Assembly (NCBI GenBank): GCA_013813345.1
Contig: JACCRW010000187.1
Coordinates: forward strand, 1-13,563
Origin: Actinomycetota bacterium
Lineage (GTDB): Bacteria; Actinomycetota; Thermoleophilia; Gaiellales; Gaiellaceae
Length of the DNA stretch: 13,563 nt
Reading direction: 5' to 3'
The position numbers were made by a program, and so were the translations under genes. Shown here one piece after another: positions 6,782 to 12,962 of this stretch. The notes beneath the pieces were generated by a model. That model was not told the origin of the DNA and did not search any database. It worked only from the letters and a program-made list of their open reading frames with translations. Position 1 is the first letter of the stretch. Every line of letters starts with the position of its first letter.

Positions 6782-7191
6782 ACCGGGCCGCGATCGCCGC
6801 CGGAGGCTGGGCCGCCGTCGTCAGCGGCGCTCCCTCCACGTTGCATGCGCTCGCCACCGGGCGCGATCCGCTTGGAGCGGCGAGGGCGGCGGGAGCGATC
6901 TTCCTGCCACGACCGACGCGCACCTTGCCTCTGCTCCTGGCCGCCGTCCCGGTGCATCTTGGCGTCTCGCTCGGTTGGGCGCTCGTCCTCGATCGGCTGG
7001 GCGCTCGGAGCCCGGCTCGCGGAGCGGCGGCGGGACTCGGGATTGCCGCGCTCGACCTCGGCATCATCGGGCGTTGGTTCCCGCGGGTGCGTGCGCTTCC
7101 GCTCGGACCGCAGATCCTCGATCACCTGGTCTACGGCGCAGTCGTCGGCGCCGTCCTCTCGAGGGCGCGCGAGCGCGATTCGGTACCGTGA
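6778..7191 (+). CDS. Small hydrophobic membrane protein, unknown function
   Basis: This is a 137-aa protein from the ATG at 6778. It has about four hydrophobic segments: around WAAVVSGAPSTLHALATG (about 11-28), LLLAAVPVHLGVSLGWALVL (about 51-70), a Gly/Ala-rich helix ending LDLGIIG, and LDHLVYGAVVGAVLSRARER at the C-terminus. I do not recognise a family. The start is uncertain: a GGGAG run directly abuts the ATG, too close for normal use, but the ATGA overlap with the 7-codon ORF could deliver ribosomes. It is divergent from the Rsm22-like gene and its stop is 5 nt before the zinc-ribbon ATG, so the two plus-strand genes probably form an operon. Confidence 0.65.
   Translation: MNRAAIAAGGWAAVVSGAPSTLHALATGRDPLGAARAAGAIFLPRPTRTLPLLLAAVPVHLGVSLGWALVLDRLGARSPARGAAAGLGIAALDLGIIGRWFPRVRALPLGPQILDHLVYGAVVGAVLSRARERDSVP
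7184..7189 (+). promoter_or_regulatory. Putative leaderless -10 box for the zinc-ribbon gene
   Basis: TACCGT lies 7 nt upstream of the ATG at 7197 and just inside the 3' end of the preceding gene. The surrounding CCGT-G-ACGG (7186-7194) is a short palindrome that recurs almost unchanged in front of the RAYT gene. Confidence 0.45.
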
Positions 7192-7196
7192 CGGAC

Positions 7197-7361
7197 ATGG
7201 CGGCAGACGTCCAGGCGGGCAACGAGCACGAGGTCTCCTGCCCGCACTGCAAGAAGACCTTCACAGCGACACTGTTGCCCGGTCGCCGCGCCCGAGGATT
7301 CAAGTGCCCGCACTGCCGGCTCTTCGTCCCGCTCGAGCGCACCGCCGGCTCCCCGCGGTAG
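7197..7361 (+). CDS. Small double-CxxC zinc-ribbon protein
   Basis: This is a 54-aa protein with two CPHC knuckles (VSCPHCKKTF and FKCPHCRLFVPL) about 23 residues apart, which should bind one structural zinc as a rubredoxin-like zinc ribbon. Such small ribbons act as nucleic-acid or protein adaptors; no specific role can be named. The ATG at 7197 is chosen because of a TACCGT box ending 7 nt before it. An in-frame GTG at 7188, overlapping the previous stop as GTGA, would add 3 residues. It is the last gene before the repeat/RAYT region. Confidence 0.72.
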   Translation: MAADVQAGNEHEVSCPHCKKTFTATLLPGRRARGFKCPHCRLFVPLERTAGSPR

Positions 7362-7433
7362 CCAGCTCAGGAGCGGAAGGCCCGAAGAGTGGTTCGCTTT
7401 CCGGGTTCGATGCTCGGAGTCGCCAGCTCCCTC

Positions 7434-7490
7434 ACCTGTCCCAAACGGACGTGTTCCGAACAGACATGTCCGAGGGACTGTCCCTCGGAC
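7434..7490 (+). repeat. REP-like palindromic repeat, copy A (full, with an insertion)
   Basis: It starts ACCTGTCCC and ends in a perfect palindrome: an 11-nt arm GTCCGAGGGAC (7468-7478), a single T (7479) and the complementary arm (7480-7490). The left part matches the first stem seen in the other copies but carries extra sequence (about 7453-7467) before the core. It lies 73 nt after the zinc-ribbon stop and could also act as its transcription terminator. The stretch 7362-7433 before it shows nothing recognisable. Confidence 0.85.
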
Positions 7491-7501
7491 CAGAGTCGCC
7501 T

Positions 7502-7530
7502 TAACGGACGTGTCCCAGGGACTGTCCCTC
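7502..7530 (+). repeat. REP-like repeat, copy B (shortened)
   Basis: The sequence AACGGACGTGTCCC then AGGGAC-T-GTCCCT (7517-7529) matches the second half of the repeat with a weaker palindrome of 6-bp arms. It is a direct repeat of copy A, about 44 nt apart centre to centre, and lies about 80 nt upstream of the RAYT start. RAYT genes are commonly bordered by such repeats. The remaining 7531-7598 has no recognisable feature. Confidence 0.75.
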
Positions 7531-7598
7531 GCCGGCGCGGAATGTGTCAACTTCGCAACAATCGGGCGCGAGCGGTTCCCAGCGTTGCCTCCTCCGGC

Positions 7599-7604
7599 TA
7601 CCGT
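7599..7604 (+). promoter_or_regulatory. Putative leaderless -10 box for the RAYT gene
   Basis: TACCGT lies 8 nt before the GTG start. It overlaps a perfect 10-bp palindrome, CCGTCGACGG (7601-7610), which would let a bound protein block the promoter. The same TACCGT...ACGGAC layout precedes the zinc-ribbon gene. Confidence 0.42.
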
Positions 7605-7612
7605 CGACGGAC

Positions 7613-8038
7613 GTGCCTCGACGACGCCGATCCGACCTCCCGACACCCGCGATCTACCACGTCACCACACGCGGAGTCGCGAGGCAGCCGATCGTTCTGG
7701 ATGCGCGCGACTGCAACGACTGGGAGCGACAGTTCCGCGAGGTCAGGCTGCGCTTCGGATGGAACGTGCTCGTCTGGACGTTGATGCCGAACCACTTCCA
7801 TCTCGTCGTCCGGACGACGCAACCGCAGCTCTCCGCCGGGATGCATCGGCTCAACGGCCTCCACGCGATGCGCTTCAACCGCCGCCACGACCGGGTTGGG
7901 CACCTTTTCCAGGGTCGCTTCGAGGCTTGGATCCTCGATCGCGACGATCATTTCGAGAGCACCCTCGCCTATGTCCTGGACAACCCTCGTCGCGCCGGCC
8001 TGCGCGGCTGGCGCTGGGTCGGGCGCGGCCGGCGATCA
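7613..8038 (+). CDS. REP-associated tyrosine transposase (RAYT, Y1_Tnp/HUH family), 3' end unclear
   Basis: From the GTG at 7613 the protein begins VPRRRRSDLPTPAIYHVTTRG, the standard N-terminus of actinobacterial RAYTs. The HUH metal-binding motif is H61-F-H63 in WTLMPNHFHLVV. MHRLNGLHAMRFNRRHDRVG and HLFQGRFEAWILDRDDHF follow in family order. The catalytic Tyr is Y120 in AYVLDNPRRAGL. RAYTs are single-copy domesticated relatives of IS200/IS605 transposases that nick REP hairpins. All catalytic residues are present, but homology ends soon after AGLRGWRW and the frame has no stop until 9152-9154, running antisense through the SDR gene. The given end is where the frame meets the SDR stop; the natural 3' end may have been lost. 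REP copies A and B lie just upstream. Confidence 0.78.
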
Positions 8039-9070
8039 GCTCAGCCGCTTCAGCAACCCCAGAGCCTGCTGGTTCCAGGGCACCCGGTGAGTCGTGCCCG
8101 CGACCCCGACGCGGTCGCGGTTTGCGAGATACCAGTCGTACGTCTCGACGAGCGTCCGCGAGTTCGACAGCCGAGGCTTCCAGCCGAGCAACCGCTCGGC
8201 CTTCTCGGTCGAGACGAAGGAGTCCCTGTGCGCAGTTCTGTAGTGCCACTCGGCGAGTGGCGAGACCCGGAGGATCTCCAAGGCTCGCAAGGCGAGCTCG
8301 GCCGGTCGCACCGGCACCGGCGTCAAGCGCGACCCGGATCCTGCGTGATCGATCATCGCCTGCAGATCGTCCCGCACGGTTCCGAACTCCGTCGCCCCCA
8401 CGTTCAAGGACTCACCCGAGACAGCCGGGGCCGAGAACGACCTTACGATCGCGTCGACGAGATCCCCGACCGCGAGCAGCTGGTAGCGGTTCGTGCCATG
8501 CCCGAGTGTGTAGATCCGCCTGCCCTCGCGCACCCAGTCAAAGAGGATCTCGAACACTCCCAGCCGCTCGGCTCCGATGAACGTCTTCGGGCGAACGATC
8601 ACCGTCTCCAGACCCCGCGCGGAAAACGCGCGGCATACGCCCTCCGCGCGGATCTTCGACTCGCCGTACCAGCCGACCCCGACCAGGGGGTCGTCCTCGT
8701 TGATCGGATGCCGCATCGGAACGCCGTAGACCGCCGTGGAGGAGATGAAGACAACGCGCCGGACGCCGGCCTCGAGTGCGGCGGCCAGCACGTTCGCGGT
8801 GCCGTCGACGTTGACCGAGAGGATCGACCGGCGGGAGGCCTGAATCGGCAGTGCGGCGGCCGCATGCACGACGACCTCGGCCCCGGCGACGAGCCGCCGT
8901 ACCGCCGCGGGATCGCGGACGTCGCCATTCAGTGCCTCGACGGAAGACTCGAGGAAATCGTCGTCGAGACGGGCGACGTCGAGCGTCCGCACGTTCTCAC
9001 CGCTCAGCAGCAGGCGTCGAGCGAGATGCAAGCCGAGGAACCCGGCTCCACCCGAGATCGCAACGGTCAT
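8036..9070 (-). CDS. Extended SDR NAD(P)-dependent epimerase/dehydratase family protein
   Basis: This is a 344-aa protein of the extended short-chain dehydrogenase/reductase family. The N-terminal MTVAISGGAGFLG is the Gly-rich nucleotide-binding loop. D31 after the second strand suggests NAD preference. VVHAAA (about 67-72), FISSTAVYG (108-116) and the catalytic Y135-GES-K139 follow. The C-terminal half contains RPKTFIGAERLG and GHGTNRYQLLAVGDLVDAI, typical of enzymes acting on nucleotide sugars or sterol-like substrates; the exact substrate cannot be told. The start is fixed by the canonical N-terminus; no Shine-Dalgarno sequence is visible. It lies 48 nt downstream of the methyltransferase gene on the same strand and is probably co-transcribed. 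Its stop overlaps the distal end of the convergent RAYT frame. Confidence 0.9.
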   Translation of the reverse strand: MTVAISGGAGFLGLHLARRLLLSGENVRTLDVARLDDDFLESSVEALNGDVRDPAAVRRLVAGAEVVVHAAAALPIQASRRSILSVNVDGTANVLAAALEAGVRRVVFISSTAVYGVPMRHPINEDDPLVGVGWYGESKIRAEGVCRAFSARGLETVIVRPKTFIGAERLGVFEILFDWVREGRRIYTLGHGTNRYQLLAVGDLVDAIVRSFSAPAVSGESLNVGATEFGTVRDDLQAMIDHAGSGSRLTPVPVRPAELALRALEILRVSPLAEWHYRTAHRDSFVSTEKAERLLGWKPRLSNSRTLVETYDWYLANRDRVGVAGTTHRVPWNQQALGLLKRLS

Positions 9071-9118
9071 CGCGAGTACGCCAGCGGCAGCGGGTTGGAT
9101 TCGCGGGCCAAGCGGCGT

Positions 9119-10279
9119 CTAGCTTCGAAGCAAGCGTTCGAGCGTCGGAGATAGCCCGAGCGAGTCGCGCAGGTCGTCGTAGGCGCGTTGGACTTCCGCC
9201 CCCGCCGCTCGCGCCCGCACTGCTCGGATGAGAACGTTCTTCGCGGTGTGCTCGAGCTCGACGAACTCGACAAGCTGAGTTCGATAGCCGGCGAGCTCCA
9301 GGAGCTGGGCGCGTAACGCGTCCGTCGCAAGCGCAGCGAACCGTTCCCTCGCGAGACCGTGGCGGAGCAGCGGCGCGAGCTGGTCGCTGCGGATCTGCCC
9401 GTAGGCTTCTTTGTGGCAGCAGGGGACGGCGAGGATCACGCTGGCGCGCCAGCGCACGGCTTGCGCGAGCGCATCGTCGGTCGCCGTATCGCACGCATGC
9501 AGGCTGACCACGAGGTCGACTTCCGCCCTCGCGTCGAAATCGCCGATCTCACCGATCTCGAAGCGCAGCCCGGCCAACCCGGAGCGCTCCGCAAGGGCGG
9601 AGCAGGCCTCGATCACGTCGCGCTTCAGATCGAGCCCGACGATCTCGACTTCGCGACCATGGATGTTCGTGAGCAGGTGGTGGAGCCCGAAGGTCAGATA
9701 CGACTTGCCGCAGCCGAAGTCGACGACGCGTAGCGTGCCTCCAGTGGGGAGCGACGGCACGACATCCTCTACGAGCTCAAGGAAGCGATTCACCTGGCGA
9801 AACTTGCCGTAGCGGCTCTTGCGGACCTGCCCGGCAGCCGTCATCACGCCGAGCTCGACGAGGAACGGCACCGGAATGCCCTCCTCGATCAGGTACCGCT
9901 TGCGCCGGTCGTGCCGGCGGGTTGCGACTGGACGCGTCGGCGGCCGGCGGAGCACCCTCTCCCCAAGCACCTGCCAATCCGCCTCGGGACTGTGGAAGAG
10001 CGCTTGGCCGTAGTCAGCGAGCAGAGACTCGAGGCGCTCGCGCGCTGCCGCCAGCTGAAGATTCTCGTGTGTCGCTCTATCGGCGAGCTGGGTCGTGAAA
10101 CGATACGAGGTCCTTCCGCGAAGCTCGATCGGCTCGACGACGATTCGGGCGGGGAGATCTGAGCCTCGCGGCTTCGAGAGCACCGCGCGGGTCAACTGCC
10201 CCTCGTCGAACAGGTGGTCTACAAGCGTGTGGTGAGTCAACATCCAGACATCATGCGCGTTAGCGGGGAAACGGGGCAC
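9119..10279 (-). CDS. Class I SAM-dependent methyltransferase (Methyltransf_32 type)
   Basis: This is a 386-aa protein (GTG 10279) or 374-aa (ATG 10243). An N-terminal domain (about 20-150, including FDEGQLTRAVLSKPRG) precedes a linker YGKFRQVNRFLEL and a Rossmann core. Within the core are VVDFGCGKSYLTF (185-197, SAM motif I), VGLDLKRDVIEACSALA (about 214-230), VVSLHACDTATDDAL (257-271) and VPCCHKE (285-291). HACDTATD and the PCC(H) motif are hallmarks of the Methyltransf_32 group, related to eukaryotic METTL25 and GSTCD. The substrate is unknown; RNA or protein modification is plausible. Start choice is open: neither has a good Shine-Dalgarno, but CATGAT six bases before the 10243 ATG could be a weak leaderless -10. 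It heads a two-gene unit with the SDR gene. Confidence 0.87.
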   Translation of the reverse strand: MPRFPANAHDVWMLTHHTLVDHLFDEGQLTRAVLSKPRGSDLPARIVVEPIELRGRTSYRFTTQLADRATHENLQLAAARERLESLLADYGQALFHSPEADWQVLGERVLRRPPTRPVATRRHDRRKRYLIEEGIPVPFLVELGVMTAAGQVRKSRYGKFRQVNRFLELVEDVVPSLPTGGTLRVVDFGCGKSYLTFGLHHLLTNIHGREVEIVGLDLKRDVIEACSALAERSGLAGLRFEIGEIGDFDARAEVDLVVSLHACDTATDDALAQAVRWRASVILAVPCCHKEAYGQIRSDQLAPLLRHGLARERFAALATDALRAQLLELAGYRTQLVEFVELEHTAKNVLIRAVRARAAGAEVQRAYDDLRDSLGLSPTLERLLRS

Positions 10280-10300
10280 GAACGCCCATCTGCTCGCCGA

Positions 10301-10331
10301 ACCTGTCGGAAAGGGACAGGTCCGAGGGACA
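10301..10331 (+). repeat. REP-like repeat, copy C, left half (split by an IS)
   Basis: ACCTGTC, a 7-nt loop and GACAGGT form the first stem; then CCGAGGGAC plus A gives exactly the left arm of the core palindrome. The complementary right arm, AGTCCCTCGG, is found 951 nt away at 11283-11292, directly after the IS right end. It lies 21 nt upstream of the GTG start of the methyltransferase gene. The gap 10280-10300 holds nothing recognisable. Confidence 0.7.
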
Positions 10332-10343
10332 GGGGCTTGTCTC
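10332..10343 (+). repeat. IS terminal inverted repeat, left
   Basis: GGGGCTTGTCTC matches the reverse complement of 11271-11282 at 11 of 12 positions. Confidence 0.65.
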
Positions 10344-10433
10344 AGATTGGGCAGGGACCTGTTGTGGTGGGTCGAAGGTGTGGTTTATGGAGTCTCGATC
10401 TGCTCGTCGGGTTCGCGGCGTCTGGGTTGTTTG

Positions 10434-11279
10434 GTGCCGTTGAAGTGGCGTGTCTCGGATGCTCTGTGGGAGCTGTTGGCGCCGGTGTTGGCGGATCCGC
10501 CGCGTCGTTTCCGCTATCCGGGCCGGACTCGCTCTGGCCCGCGCCAGTGTTTGGAGGGGATCCTCTCTGTGCTCTACACGGATACGCCGTGGTTGCAAGT
10601 GCCCTTCCGGGAGCTCGGTTTGCCGAGCGGCGAGACGTGTCGGCGGCGGCTGGAGGAGTGGTCGCGGCGGGGCTCTTCGAAGAGGCGATCCGGCTGCTCC
10701 AGGGGCAGCTCGCCGAGGCGGAGAAGCTCGACTGGTCGCGGGTGCTCGTGGATGCCTCCCTGGTCGAGGCGAAAAAGGGGGCGAGAAGGTCGCGCGCACG
10801 CTCCGCGGCACGGCCGGCAGCCGGTTCCAGCTCCTAGTCGAGGCGGGCGGGCTCCCGCCCCGGGCCGGGGAACGAGAACGAGCAGCGCTACCCTGCTGCC
10901 GCTCCTCGATGCGCTCGCCCAGGCGGGGATCCGGCCGCAGGAACTGGGGGCCGACCGCGGTTACGCCTCCCGCGCCCACGAGCAGGCGCTCGCCCAGCGC
11001 TCGCCCAGCGCCAGATCCGCTCCCGGATCAGCCAACCCCGCAAACCCGGCCAGCCGATCCCCGCAGGAGCATCCGTGCGCGAGGTCTGGGCGCGGCAAGC
11101 AACGCCGACTCAAGCTCGCCGACCCCCAAGCCCGCCACCGCTGGCCGGTCGAACCCCCAAACGCCTGGCTTAAAGCGCTCCCCCGAATCGGCACCCACCG
11201 CGACCGCAAAGCCAACAACTACCTCGCCGTCCTCCACCTCGGCATGACCGTCATCCTCACACGCTCGTTCGAGACAAGC
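10434..11279 (+). pseudogene. IS5-family DDE transposase, broken by multiple frameshifts
   Basis: Homology moves through all three forward frames. First frame: LKWRVSDALWELLAPVLADP to CRRRLEEWSRRG (to about 10670). Second frame: LFEEAIRLLQGQL and LDWSRVLVDASLVEAKKG, holding the first catalytic Asp near 10750. Third frame, after a shift near the A5G5 run at about 10775: TLRGTAGSRFQLLVEAGGLP. The first frame then resumes near 10890 with LLPLLDALAQAGIRPQELGA and ADRGYAS (second Asp near 10950), and later LKLADPQARHRWPVE with the Glu near 11150. A tandem CGCTCGCCCAG duplication near 10988-11010 and an extra G near 11090 add further shifts. WPVE is followed by PP where RT is normal. At least four indels exclude a single programmed frameshift, so the element cannot transpose by itself. 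The exact start is uncertain. Confidence 0.82.
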
Positions 11280-11282
11280 TCC
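11271..11282 (-). repeat. IS terminal inverted repeat, right
   Basis: GAGACAAGCTCC on the plus strand, the inverted partner of 10332-10343 with one mismatch. Confidence 0.65.
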
Positions 11283-11292
11283 AGTCCCTCGG
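11283..11292 (+). repeat. REP-like repeat, copy C, right half
   Basis: AGTCCCTCGG directly follows the IS right end and complements CCGAGGGAC(A) at the left flank. Joined across the IS, with the flanking A counted once, the two arms recreate the repeat core with one central base. 11293-11314 before copy D is unremarkable. Confidence 0.65.
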
Positions 11293-11314
11293 GTGGGTCG
11301 GCTGTTCGAACTGA

Positions 11315-11354
11315 ACCTGTCCCAACGGGACGTGTCCGAGGGACTGTCCCTCGG
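11315..11354 (+). repeat. REP-like repeat, copy D (full length)
   Basis: First stem ACCTGTCCC-AAC-GGGACGTG, then the core CCGAGGGAC (11336-11344), T, GTCCCTCGG (11346-11354). It lies 44 nt upstream of the kynureninase-like start and 22 nt after the right half of copy C, in the same orientation. Confidence 0.85.
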
Positions 11355-11386
11355 CGCCGGGCCACGCTCGACTGTGGCCGCTCCAC

Positions 11387-11392
11387 TACGCT
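11387..11392 (+). promoter_or_regulatory. Putative leaderless -10 box for the kynureninase-like gene
   Basis: TACGCT is followed by 6 nt and the GTG start at 11399; no Shine-Dalgarno sequence is present. This supports the GTG as the true start. Confidence 0.5.
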
Positions 11393-11398
11393 GGCGGC

Positions 11399-12553
11399 GT
11401 GCGCGAGCTGCTCGACTACCGCTCTGAGTTCCCGATTCTCGAGCACACGACGTACCTGATCAACCACTCGCTCGGGGCGATGCCCGCCAGGGTCGAGGCG
11501 CGCGTGGCCGATTATGCCCGCACATGGCGCGAGCGCGGGATCCGCGCCTGGGGCGAGGGCTGGTGGGACTTACCGCTGACTGTCGGCGACCAGGTCGGAC
11601 GGATCGTCGGTGCGGCTCGAGGCTCGACGGTGATGCATCAGAACGTGGCGATCGCCGAGGCGATCGTCCTTTCCTGCTTCCGCCCGGTGGGAGTCCGCAA
11701 CCGGATCGTCTACGAGCGCGAGAACTTCCCGTCCGTTCGCTACCTCTACGAGGCGCAACCCGATCTCGAGGTTGTCGTCTGCGACGACGACGGTGCGATC
11801 GTCGAGGCGGTCGACGAGCGCACGTTGCTCGTTCCGATCAGCCACGTTCTCTTCAAGTCGGGTGAGATCCAAGACGTCGGCGCGATAATCCGACGGGCGC
11901 ACGAGGTCGGAGCCCACGTGATCCTCGACGCCTACCAGTCCGCCGGAATCGTCCCATTGGAGGTCACCGCCCTCAACGTCGATTTCGCGGTTGGCGGCTC
12001 CGTGAAGTGGCTCTGCGGCGGACCCGGGAACGGTTGGCTCTACGTCCGTCCCGATCTCGCTGCGCGGCTCGAGCCGACCTACACGGGCTGGCAGGCGCAC
12101 GAATCGCCGTTCGGCTTCGAGGAGGAGATGCGGTTCGCGGCCGGCGCGGCGCGGTTCCTGACCGGGACGCCGAACGTGCCCGCTCTCTACGCCGCGACTG
12201 CGGGCTACGACCTGATCGAGGAAATCGGGGTCGAGCGGATCCGAGAGAACTCGCTCCGCCAGACGGATCGCCTGATCGAGCTCGCAGACGCGGCCGGCTT
12301 CGAGGTGCGCAGCCCACGGGATCACAGCCGGCGGGGCGGTACGGTTACCGTCCACGTCGAGGACTTTCCGGCCGTCCACAAGGAGCTCGCCGAACGGCAG
12401 ATCCTTTGTGACTTCCGTCCCGGCGCAGGGATCCGGATCGGGCCTCACTACTTCACCTCGGACGACGAGCTCGAGCTCGTGATCGCCCAGATCGGCGAGA
12501 TCCGAGAAACCGGGGCCTACACGCGCCACATCGGCGCACTCGCCCGTCACTGA
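11399..12553 (+). CDS. Kynureninase-like aminotransferase class V PLP enzyme
   Basis: This is a 384-aa fold-type I PLP enzyme. The N-terminal TTYLINHSLGAMP and WGEGWWDLPLTVGDQV match the substrate-side segments of kynureninase. DAYQSAG (D177, Q180) binds the PLP ring, and K203 in GGSVKWLCGGPGNGWLYV is the PLP lysine. C-terminal GIRIGPHYFTSDDEL corresponds to the carboxylate-binding end. Kynureninase proper has a His in DLAHAVG where this protein has Gln, as class V aminotransferases do. The safe call is therefore class V PLP enzyme, kynureninase-like, with the reaction undetermined. No other tryptophan-degradation gene is next to it. REP copies D and E border the gene. The GTG start is supported by a TACGCT box 6 nt upstream. 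Confidence 0.87.
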   Translation: MRELLDYRSEFPILEHTTYLINHSLGAMPARVEARVADYARTWRERGIRAWGEGWWDLPLTVGDQVGRIVGAARGSTVMHQNVAIAEAIVLSCFRPVGVRNRIVYERENFPSVRYLYEAQPDLEVVVCDDDGAIVEAVDERTLLVPISHVLFKSGEIQDVGAIIRRAHEVGAHVILDAYQSAGIVPLEVTALNVDFAVGGSVKWLCGGPGNGWLYVRPDLAARLEPTYTGWQAHESPFGFEEEMRFAAGAARFLTGTPNVPALYAATAGYDLIEEIGVERIRENSLRQTDRLIELADAAGFEVRSPRDHSRRGGTVTVHVEDFPAVHKELAERQILCDFRPGAGIRIGPHYFTSDDELELVIAQIGEIRETGAYTRHIGALARH

Positions 12554-12586
12554 AACGAGCCTGAGACTGCGTCGACCCGTTCGCCG

Positions 12587-12628
12587 ACCTGTCTTTTTGG
12601 GACGTGTCCGAGGGACTGTCCCTCGGAC
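12587..12628 (+). repeat. REP-like repeat, copy E (full length)
   Basis: ACCTGTC, a T5 run, GGGACGT, then a perfect palindrome with 11-nt arms (12606-12616 and 12618-12628) around a single T. It sits between the convergent kynureninase-like gene and infA, 34 nt past the former's stop, and could terminate both. Confidence 0.87.
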
Positions 12629-12668
12629 GGACGCCTCGCTTCCCTCGGCGGCGGGGAGGCTCGTCGCG

Positions 12669-12890
12669 CTAGCGGTGGCGGTAGACGATCCGGCCGCGCG
12701 TGAGGTCGTACGGAGAGAGCTCGACCTTGATCCGGTCGCCGGGGAAGACCTTGATCCGGTAGCGCCTCATCTTCCCAGCGGTGTAGCCGAGCGTCTCGTG
12801 GCCGTTGTCGAGGGCGATCCGGAACATGCCGCTGCGGAAGGCCTCGACGACCTCGCCTTCGAGCTCGATCTTCTCTTCCTTCTCAGCCAT
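12669..12890 (-). CDS. infA: Translation initiation factor IF-1
   Basis: This 73-aa protein is a single S1-like OB fold that binds the 30S A site during initiation. The sequence shows the full family pattern: IELEGEVVEAFRSGMFRI, NGHETLGYTAGKMRR, VFPGDRIKVELSPYDLTRGR and IVYRHR. The ATG at 12890-12888 has a strong GGGAGGGGAG ribosome binding site; longer in-frame starts are not needed. It is not in the usual ribosomal-protein neighbourhood (rpmJ, rpsM, rpsK are absent). It has a cold-shock gene upstream, so it may be an infA paralogue moved out of the cluster or the only copy. The spacer 12891-12962 contains the cspA terminator, so infA probably has its own promoter or relies on read-through. 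Confidence 0.96.
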   Translation of the reverse strand: MAEKEEKIELEGEVVEAFRSGMFRIALDNGHETLGYTAGKMRRYRIKVFPGDRIKVELSPYDLTRGRIVYRHR

Positions 12891-12920
12891 GCTCCCCTCC
12901 CTCGTCAACTGCTGTGGCGC

Positions 12921-12950
12921 GATGGGCACCCGCGCTCGCGGATGCCCATC
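12921..12950 (-). terminator. Hairpin terminator after cspA
   Basis: GATGGGCA (12921-12928) pairs with TGCCCATC (12943-12950), and an inner CCGCG/CGCGG stem extends it after one mismatch. It starts 12 nt past the cspA stop and lies before infA on the same strand. No T tract is present. Confidence 0.75.
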
Positions 12951-12962
12951 CTGCGCCGGGTC

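Larger units (their letters stand above)
10332..11282 (+). mobile_element. Decayed IS5-like insertion sequence
   Basis: The element is about 951 bp, the size of an IS5-family IS, bounded by 12-bp terminal inverted repeats with one mismatch (GGGGCTTGTCTC at 10332-10343; complement of GGAGCTTGTCTC at 11271-11282). It contains a single DDE transposase in several frames. No multi-base target duplication is visible; only a single A flanks both ends. Both flanks carry complementary halves of a REP core, so the insertion point seems to be the centre of a REP palindrome. Boundaries rest on the inverted repeats and the split repeat. 10344-10430 inside the left end is non-coding or lost N-terminal sequence. 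Confidence 0.75.

Noticed and set aside
7434..7530. CRISPR array
   Set aside because: Only two copies here, of unequal length, without regular spacers and with no cas genes; the unit is a dispersed palindrome found elsewhere in intergenic DNA.
8997..9494. A 165-aa minus-strand frame overlapping the SDR start and methyltransferase end
   Set aside because: Arg/Ala-rich, no motif, and inconsistent with the two well-supported genes it overlaps.
10301..10331. Long IS terminal repeats that include CCGAGGGAC
   Set aside because: Possible, but the left flank also carries the first stem of the repeat, matching copies D and E that have no IS, so a split REP is the simpler reading; kept as the refuting test in the finding.
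10434..11279. Programmed ribosomal frameshift in the IS transposase at the A5G5 run
   Set aside because: Attractive slippery sequence, but several other frameshifts, a duplication and a change after WPVE show general decay.
10347..11459. An intact 370-aa protein in the IS region
   Set aside because: Only parts of the frame match a transposase; the missing conserved blocks are in the other two frames, so it is a broken gene.
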